From: Paralithodes platypus
Lineage: Eukaryota > Arthropoda > Malacostraca > Decapoda > Lithodidae
DNA length: 64,000 bases
Assembly: GCA_032716605.1 (NCBI GenBank)
Contig: CM064502.1
Location: forward strand, 53,406,736 to 53,470,735
Direction of reading: 5' to 3'
Shown here: one piece after another, positions 57,157 through 64,000 of the stretch
Position numbering within the stretch: the stretch's first letter is position 1
Layout: the number at the start of each line of letters is the position of its first letter
Program-made: the position numbers and the translations under genes
Notes under the pieces: generated by a model
The model's input: only the letters and a program-made list of their open reading frames with translations
Databases searched by the model: none
Told to the model about the DNA's origin: nothing

Positions 57157-57535
57157 TCTAAATATAGCTAGAGTAAATATAGCTAGAGTAAATATAGCTA
57201 GAGTAAATATAGCTAGAGTAAATATAGCTAGAGTAAATATAGCTAGAGTAAATATAGCTAGAGTAAATATAGCTAGAGCAAATATAGCTAGAGTAAATAT
57301 AGCTAGAGTAAATATAGCTAGAGTAAATATAGCTAGAGTAAATATAGCTAGAGTAAATATAGCTAGAGTAAATATAGCGTCTAAATATAGCTAGAGTAAA
57401 TATAGCTAGAGTAAATATAGCTAGAGTAAATATAGCTAGAGTAAATATATCGTCTAAATATAGCTAGAGTAAATATAGCTAGAGTAAATATAGCTAGAGT
57501 AAATATAGCTAGAGTAAATATAGCTAGAGTAAAAT
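57157..57535. repeat. 15-bp minisatellite inside family C
   Basis: About 25 units of AAATATAGCTAGAGT, with two ATCGTCT interruptions that show the array copied part of the C arm. Confidence 0.96.
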
Positions 57536-57720
57536 CTAGAAGACGTCGCCGGTAACGATGATGCGAGTTAAGATATTGATCAAGCTTCGTCAAACGCAAC
57601 ATATATTGTCAATACACACAGACCTCAGGGGTGATTACAATCCCCACGCGTTTAGCAACAACAACAACAACAACAACAATCCTAATTACCACCACCACCA
57701 TCATTATCACAATATTACTA

Positions 57721-58045
57721 TTAAGGGGAGGTATTTAGTTTGTTCCCTAGACCTCCATCAAGCTTAAAATTACACCCCCTCGAGTCCTTTCAAGATAAAT
57801 TTGTACATTTTTCGGTAGACAAATTTCCCGGCCGAAGGCCGGTTCCTCTTAAATTACAGGCTCGCTATCGCTCGCCAGGATAAAATAGACACCTGAATTG
57901 CACGAAAGCTCTTAATATGGGGTGAAAGTTCTTAAAATCGCTAAACTAATGGGGCAAACGTTTTATAATATCAAAAGTAATGGGGCTAACCATGAGGGAG
58001 AATGGGGCCAAGAAAAAAATCCCTCAAGTGGAGACCTCCCCTTAA
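57721..58045 (-). mobile_element. MITE family A
   Basis: Complete; shares its right TTAA with the next copy. Close to the copy at 32514. Confidence 0.92.
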
Positions 58046-58372
58046 AGAGAGATGGGCGTATTTAATTGCTTAGTGATTTATCTTGTTTATAATTGTTATA
58101 GTATCCTCCCTAGACTTCCATCAAGCTTTAAATAACACCCCCGAGAGCCCCCTTAAAATAACACCCCCGAGAGCCCCCTTAAAATAACACCCCCGAGAGC
58201 CCCCTTAAAATAACAGGCTCGCTATCGCTCTCCAGAAACAAATCGACACCTAAATGTCACAATATTGACGAAGAAATGAGGCGTAAAGTTTTAAAATCGC
58301 CAAACTAATGGGCTGAACGTCTTAAAATCTAAAACCAATGGGGCTAAACACGAGGGAGAAGGGGGGGCTTAA
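58042..58372 (-). mobile_element. MITE family A', deleted and expanded
   Basis: Both TTAA present. The hairpins are replaced by three units of ATAACACCCCCGAGAGCCCC. The right end reads AGGGGGGGCTTAA. It ends just before the (AC)n (58389-58414) that precedes the LINE. Confidence 0.8.
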
Positions 58373-58414
58373 CCACAACACTCAAACAACACACACACAC
58401 ACACACACCCACAC

Positions 58415-58759
58415 AGAAGAATTGGTAGGTACGAAAAGGGAAAGAACAGACCACTTAAAATGACGCTAATGAATAGTCAGATGGCGGAAACCATACTTAA
58501 AAATGGTCCAAAGTTAAATGATGTAGAAGCTTTTAAGTCTATTAAAGTGAGAAGAGACCTTTCTAAAGAGGATAGAGAACTACTGAAAGCTAAGTTTGAA
58601 GAAGCAAATAAAAGAAATTATGAACGAACTGAGGAAGAGAAGGAATCTTTTTTCTTCCGGGTCGTAGGTCTGCAAATACGGAAATGGTACATACAAAAAG
58701 ACAAACCATCCCAGGAGCAAACGGGGAAGAGGAGGTGTAACTGGGTTGACAGGGAATGA
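58415..58759 (+). pseudogene. CR1-like LINE ORF1, C-terminal part
   Basis: The frame is open from the (AC)n tract to TGA at 58757. It includes RRIGRYEKGKNRPLKMTL, NSQMAETILKN, then FKSIKVRRDLSKEDRELLKA and FFFRVVGLQIRKWYIQKD. CR1/L2-like LINEs of invertebrates carry such an RRDL...DRE...RVVxLxxxKW block at the end of ORF1. There is no 5' part, typical of truncated reverse transcription. The listed ATG at 58460 is internal, because coding similarity continues upstream of it. Confidence 0.7.
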
Positions 58760-61395
58760 ATTTTTACATGTAATTTACACCAATGTAGATGGGTTATTAT
58801 CAAAAATTCTTTAAATAAAAGATGTTATTAATATAAACAAGCCACATGTTCTATGTTTAACAGAAACCAAATTAAATTCTCAAATAAGAAATGAAATACT
58901 CTCAGGTGAAAATTATAATGTATGGAGGAGGGATAGAGTTGGGAGAATGGGAGGAGGGGTCTTGATATTCACAAGGAGGGAGCTTAAGGTAAAGGAGTTG
59001 CAGATGAAAGAGGTGGGTTCTGCTTCAGAAATAGTAGCAATAGAAATAGTGAGAGGTAACGAAGGAATTATAATAGTAAATGTGTATGTGCCGCCACGAA
59101 CTGCAGCCTGGACCAGTGAGGAACACGAAGCAATGCTGAATGAAACTTTAATAAATCTGGAGTATATTATCAAGGAGGCAGAAGATAGGAACAAAAGTAT
59201 TATTATTACCGGAGACTTCAACAGTGGGAATATTGATTGGTCAACTTTAGAGTGTCCTGAGAGAGAGAACAGTTGGGGATGTAGACTACTAGAGTTGATG
59301 ACAACATACCTGTTGCATCAACACATAGAAGAGCCAACAAGGGTGAGAGGGAGTGATACTCCTTCATTATTAGATCTGGTTTTTACGAGATGTGCCAATG
59401 AGATATTTGAGGTAAGTTATAAACCACCAGTAGGTAAAAGTGATCATGCCGTATTAGACTTTAATTTTATATTAAAGTATGACTTATTACCAAGTAAAGA
59501 GGAGTTCAAGAAAGACCGGCTGGATTATCCTAGAGGAAGATACAACAAATTGCGAGAGTTTTTCCAAAACATTAATTGGGAGGATAAAGTATTGAATATA
59601 TATGATATTAATGAGCAATACGAAGCCTTCTGTGACATATGCAAACAAGGTGCTGACAAATACATACCAATAGCCAAGGATTTTCCTAAAACAAAGAATG
59701 ATTGGTTTGGTGCTAGATGTTATAAAGCTAAAGTTGAACGTGATAGGTTATGGAAACGCTATAGAAGACACAAGAGTGATCAATCTTACGAGAGGTATAA
59801 ACTAGCAAGAAATAACTACACCAAAGTGAGGAGACAGGAGGAGAAGGATTTTGAGAGAGGGGTGGTTATGAAGAGCAAAGATGATCCCAACATATTACAT
59901 GGATTCATAAATAAGAGAACTAAAGTGAAGGAAAAGATCCAAAGGATCGTTCACAATGGAGAAATATTTGAGGAGGAGGAAAAAATGGGTGAGGTTTTTA
60001 ATGCAAAATTTCGATCGGTGTTTGTTCAAGAAAATAATGATGGTGATGATGCTTATAAGAATCCAATACAGAGACCAGTCATGCCCATGAAAGATATAAT
60101 AAGAAGGGATGAAGTAAGGGACTGCATGTTAGACCTAAATAAAAGAAAGGCTATGGGGCCGGATCAGATTTCTGGGTGGATGTTGAGTGAATGTGCAGAG
60201 GAACTAAGCTTTCCCATAACAGAGATTTTTTTTAAATCTTTGTCCCAAGGCAAGCTACCCGAGGTGTGGAAGGCTGCTGATATTGTACCGATATACAAGA
60301 AAGGACCGAAAGAAGATGCAAATAACTACAGACCCGTGTCTTTGACTAGTGTTGTAGTAAAACTGCTTGAGAAATTGATCAGGAAATTTTGGATTTGTCA
60401 CCTCGAGGAGAACCATTTATTATCGGATTGTCAGTTTGGTTTTAGGTCGAATAGGTCATGTGTGTCAAATTTGCTGAGCTTCTATGATAGAGTGATTGAA
60501 ATTATGCAAGAACAAGGCGGATGGGCAGATTGTGTATTTTTAGATTTCAAAAAAGCTTTTGATAAAGTACCCCATAAAAGGCTTCTATATAAACTTGAAA
60601 TGTGTGGAGGAATCACCGGTGGACTCTTAAAATGGATGAAGGATTTCTTAACCGGGAGGAAAATGAGAACCATCATAAGAGGGAAATATTCATCATGGAG
60701 TGATGTGATAAGTGGGGTGCCCCAGGGCTCAGTGTTGGCCCCATTGATGTTTTTAATTTTTATAAATTATCTGCCTCTTGGAATTAACAGCTATATTAAC
60801 ATGTTCGCCGATGACGCAAAATTAGTAAGGAAAGTGGTTGATAACAATTGCTGTAAAATGCTCCAGGAGGACATCAATAAGCTGTATCAATGGAGCCGAA
60901 TGTGGAAAATGGAGTTCAACATTGATAAATGCCACGTGATGGAGATGGGAGACGGCCAGGGAAGACCCCATGGGGAGTACAGTATGGGCGATGTAAGGTT
61001 GGAAAAGTCAGAGAAGGAAAAAGACTTAGGAGTTGTAGTGAACAGGAGGTTAGATCCCGGTGACCATATCAATAACTTGGTAAATAAGGCATATTCGTGG
61101 TGGGCTAATATTAGGGTAGCGTTTAAATTCCTAAATGAAGACATGGTGAAGATATTAATAACACAGTTTTTAAGGCCTAGCTTGGAGTATGCAGCGGTTG
61201 TATGGAATCCACACATGAAAAAACACATAAGTAAGCTCGAGAAAATTCAGCGTGTGATCACAAGATGGGTGCCAGGGTTAAAAAACTTACAATATGAAGA
61301 CCGGCTGTGTCACCTGGGGATTCCCTCACTTGAACAGAGAAGGGAGAGGGGAGACATGATAGCTTTATTTAGGTGGGCACGGCTCCTGGGTTTCT
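58740..61395 (+). pseudogene. CR1-like LINE ORF2: APE endonuclease and reverse transcriptase
   Basis: The product would nick target DNA and copy element RNA by target-primed reverse transcription. The endonuclease shows TNVDGL, TETKLN, GGGVLI, VNVYVPP, GDFN (59211-59222) and SDH (59439-59447). The RT shows NNYRPVSLTS, FLDFKKAFDKVPH (motif A), SGVPQGSVLAP (motif B) and FADD (60804-60815, motif C), then the thumb ending RRERGDMIALFRW. The reading frame is open from before 58740 except for a TAA at 58812-58814 inside the endonuclease, so the copy is broken near its start. It overlaps the end of ORF1 in another frame. The junction with the next element is near 61395. Confidence 0.88.
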
Positions 61396-63954
61396 CCTAT
61401 GGGGCCCTCCGAAAACCACCCAGAACCAACATACAAGACCATCTTCAGGTTTCACTAGCCACCAGAGTGAAACTTCAAGTAGCACAGTATATGGATGGAA
61501 ACAAACTGGTGGAACCCCCCGAACAGCAACCAAACAGGGCCCAGAAGCAACAGGACAAGGAAGAGGAAGAGGCTGAACAGCTACGTAAGAGGGTCGCGGC
61601 GAAGCTGGCGGATAGTGACATCAAAGGGGCCGTCAGACTGTTGTCCTCTTCAGAAGGTTTTGCTGGTCAAGGCACCGAAGTTGTTGAAGCCCTACAAGAA
61701 AAGCACCCACCTACACCTAGGGACCTAAACCTCCCCCCTGCCCCAAATGACCAGATGCGCCAACCTTTAGTTGTCACGAAGGAGCAGGTGGTTGCCGCAG
61801 TGACTTCATTCCCAGCAGGCTCAGCCGCGGGCCCAGATGGTATCCGACCCGCCCACCTCAAAGGCCTCTTGGGTCAGGGATCAGGAGCTGCTGGGGAGGC
61901 ACTCTTGGAAACCCTCACCAAATTCATCAACATGGTTTTAAGAGGGGAAGTACCCGACTGTGCCACACCCCTATTTTTTGGGGCATCACTCTGTGCACTG
62001 GCAAAAAAAGATGGCCGTGTGCGCCCAATAGCAGTAGGGAACACCTTCCGCCGCCTTGCCACAAAGGTGGGTTTGAAACCACTCTCGAATGGCCTAGGTC
62101 AACACTTAAGACCAGTTCAACTAGGTTTCGGAACTCCAGGGGGGTGTGAAGCTGCTGTACACGCAACCCGCACCTACCTCAGCCAAGCCCAAGAAAAACG
62201 AGTGCTTCTAAAGATTGACATGCTGAACGCATTCAACAGCATTCGCAGGGATGTCTTCCTCCGTGCAGCTCAAGAACACATCCCCACTCTGTACCCCCTA
62301 CTTTGGCAGGCTTATTCCAAACCTTCAATCCTGATTTTTGGCGAGACGGTAATCCCATCAGCGACCGGGTTACAGCAGGGAGATCCAGGTGGTCCTGCTC
62401 TTTTCTCAATAGGGGTGGATGCAGCAGCTAACAAAGTAAGGTCAGAACTGAATGTATGGTACCTGGACGATGCAACCTTGGGTGGGTCAGTAGAGAACGT
62501 TCTAACCGACCTAAATAACATCGTAACTGACCTCGGCCAGGCTGGGCTAGTGATAAATGACACCAAATGTGAACTTTTCCTCCTCAACCACACACGTGAA
62601 CAAGGAGAAGAGACTCAGGCCCTGTTTCGAGGCATATTGCCAGATGTAAAGATCCTTCAGGAGCACCAGCAAACCCTATTAGGTTCCCCACTAACTCTGG
62701 CAGCAATCCCACCAGCACTTCAAGTTAAAAAGGAGGAGCTTCAACGTCTCGTGAGTCGCCTGATACACATCGATGCCCACTCAGCTCTGGCCCTTTCAAG
62801 AACTGTTTCTCCATCCCAAAACTCCAATACCTCCTGCGCACATCGATGACTTACACGAACAATGGTGGCCTCCAAGAATTAGACAGCATAATCCGAGAAG
62901 CAGTGACCAGCATCACCAACGTGGAATTTAAAGAACGGACCTGGACACAAGCCACCCTTTCTGTCCGCCTCGGGGGCTTGGGCATACGGAGAGCCTCGGA
63001 TATTGCCTCCCCAGCCTTTATCTCTTCCCTCATTGCGACCAACGACCTTGTAGTGTCCATCCTTTCTTCTCAACCCGGAATGACACTTAATGGGGGACGT
63101 AACAGTAGCGATTAACACCTGGAAGGAAAGTACAGGTGTAGAGGAGGAGCCTCAGGGTACCTCCAGGAGCAAGCAGAAAGCGTGGGATACCATCTCGGCG
63201 AAGAAAACTCAAGAAAATCTCCTAACCAATGCAGACCAGGTTGCAAAAGCACGCCTCCAGGCAGCCGCCCGTTCGGAGAGTGGCTTGTGGTTACACGCCA
63301 TCCCCATCCCACCTCTTGGAACTCACTTGGATGCTGAAGCGCTCCGGGTTGCCATCGCGCTCAGAGTGGGTGCGGCAGTTTGTCACCCACACACTTGCAA
63401 GTGTGGTGGGGGGATGGATGCTCAAGGTCACCATGCCTTGTCATGTAATTACAACGCAGGCCGCCTGCCAAGACACTCTGCATTAAATGGTGTCATAAAA
63501 CGGACCACATGGACTTCACAGAGAAGACGGCAAACGGCCAGATGGGATGACCACTTTCCCTTACAAGAATGGCCGGTGCCTCGTGTGGGATGCCACATGT
63601 GTTGACACTTTCTCCACAACCAACATCGCCAGAAACGCCAACGAAGCAGGTGAAGCCGCCCGGATAGCAGAAAATAAAAAGCGAGAAAAATATCAAGCCA
63701 TCGCCAGAAATCATCAGTTCGAGCCCCTGGCATTCGAAACTTCAGGAGTCTTCGGCCCTACCACCCTTAAGATGGTGAATGAAATAGGCCGTAAAATCAG
63801 AGAAGTTTCAGGAGAACCCCGGGAAACCCTCTGGCTCAAGCAAAGACTAGGGATGGCTATCCTCCGGGGCAATGCCACCAGCGTCATGAGGTCAGTTCGA
63901 CTGGACTGGGTCATGCCACTGTGTGAGGCCCGGGCAGGAGTGGTGTATCCGTAG
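61396..63954 (+). pseudogene. RLE-type LINE reverse transcriptase and endonuclease, frameshifted
   Basis: The first part is in frame with the CR1 ORF up to the stop at 62847-62849. RT motifs: AGPDGIRPAHLK, KKDGRVRPIAVGNTFRR, LLKIDMLNAFNSIRRD (A), TGLQQGDPGGPALFS (B), WYLDDATLGG (C, YLDD at 62460-62471). The thumb continues after a frameshift (62846-63115, RLGGLGIRRASDIASPAF), shifts again (63090 on), shows the knuckle CKCGGGMDAQGHHALSC (63396-63446), shifts once more to RPDGMTTF (63535 on) and VWDATCVDTF, ending with a Lys/Glu block (FEPLAFETSG) and TAG at 63952. RPD...D...E/K is the restriction-like nuclease pattern of R2-type LINEs. Three frameshifts make it inactive. Confidence 0.82.
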
Positions 63955-64000
63955 TCTTTCCACAGTAGGGTAAAACAAAACATAAACTTTATTTGTATTT

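Larger units (their letters stand above)
56471..57571 (+). mobile_element. MITE family C with nested D and A and an internal minisatellite
   Basis: AGCCCCTTTTGTA / TACCAGCGACGTC is split by D; the middle is split by A; the right arm (TCGTCTAAATATAGCTAGAGT) is expanded to about 375 bp; the end is GTCGCCGGTAACGATGATGC, GAGTTAA. Confidence 0.82.
58415..63999 (+). mobile_element. composite LINE: CR1-like element joined to an RLE-type element
   Basis: The left part (58415 to about 61395) is a 5'-truncated CR1-like LINE with the end of ORF1, an APE endonuclease and a reverse transcriptase. The right part (about 61396 to at least 63954) is a second LINE with RT, a C-x-C...H-x4-C knuckle and a PD-(D/E)XK nuclease, the R2-type order. 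Both are + strand. The simplest reading is insertion of a 5'-truncated RLE element into CR1, with the CR1 3' part lying beyond the window. It abuts an (AC)n tract on the left. Confidence 0.85.

Overview
This is a eukaryotic, intron-bearing, extremely repeat-rich window. It is arthropod, and a decapod crustacean is my best inference: very dense microsatellites, short TTAGG-type telomere-like tracts, a CR1-like LINE and a large Iroquois gene. One 100-bp assembly gap lies at 10022-10121.

One host gene is visible: an Iroquois-class TALE homeobox gene on the + strand, with five exons between 13526 and 30663. All splice phases agree. The exons encode a Pro/Ser-rich N-terminal segment, a Tyr/Pro-rich segment, the homeodomain split by an intron just before WFANARRR, an acidic tail, and a last exon with the motif KPRIWSLADMA and the stop codon. 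The first exon or exons, with the start codon, are not found and probably lie upstream. About 16 kb of intron is almost wholly repeats.

Almost everything else is small non-autonomous transposons (MITEs). I recognise: family A and its variant A' (about 40 copies, TTAA target, TTAAGGGGAG termini); family B (seven copies and a fragment, TTAA target, near-complete palindrome); one A/B chimera; family C (TTAACCCCTTCAGTACC termini); family E (340 bp, TTAACCCTCTCCGAC termini); family D (TA target, 19-bp inverted repeats, Tc1/mariner-like); family G (TTA target, PIF/Harbinger-like); and a long perfect foldback element. They are nested, chained through shared TTAA sites, and in two cases paired with an unoccupied paralogous site in this same window. 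No transposase gene is present, so any source of mobility lies elsewhere.

The right end (58.4-64 kb) holds a composite LINE. A 5'-truncated CR1-like element (APE endonuclease plus reverse transcriptase) runs in frame into a second reverse transcriptase of the restriction-like-endonuclease (R2-type) class, giving one 1300-codon frame with two RT domains. Both halves carry stops or frameshifts and look dead.

Layout: 0-13.5 kb, MITEs and satellites upstream of the gene; 13.5-30.7 kb, the Iroquois gene; 30.7-58.4 kb, MITE clusters, minisatellites (54, 35, 31, 24, 43 and 15 bp units), tRNA-derived SINE heads, a degraded CR1 fragment, a GC-rich promoter-like patch at 56.1-56.45 kb; 58.4-64 kb, the composite LINE.
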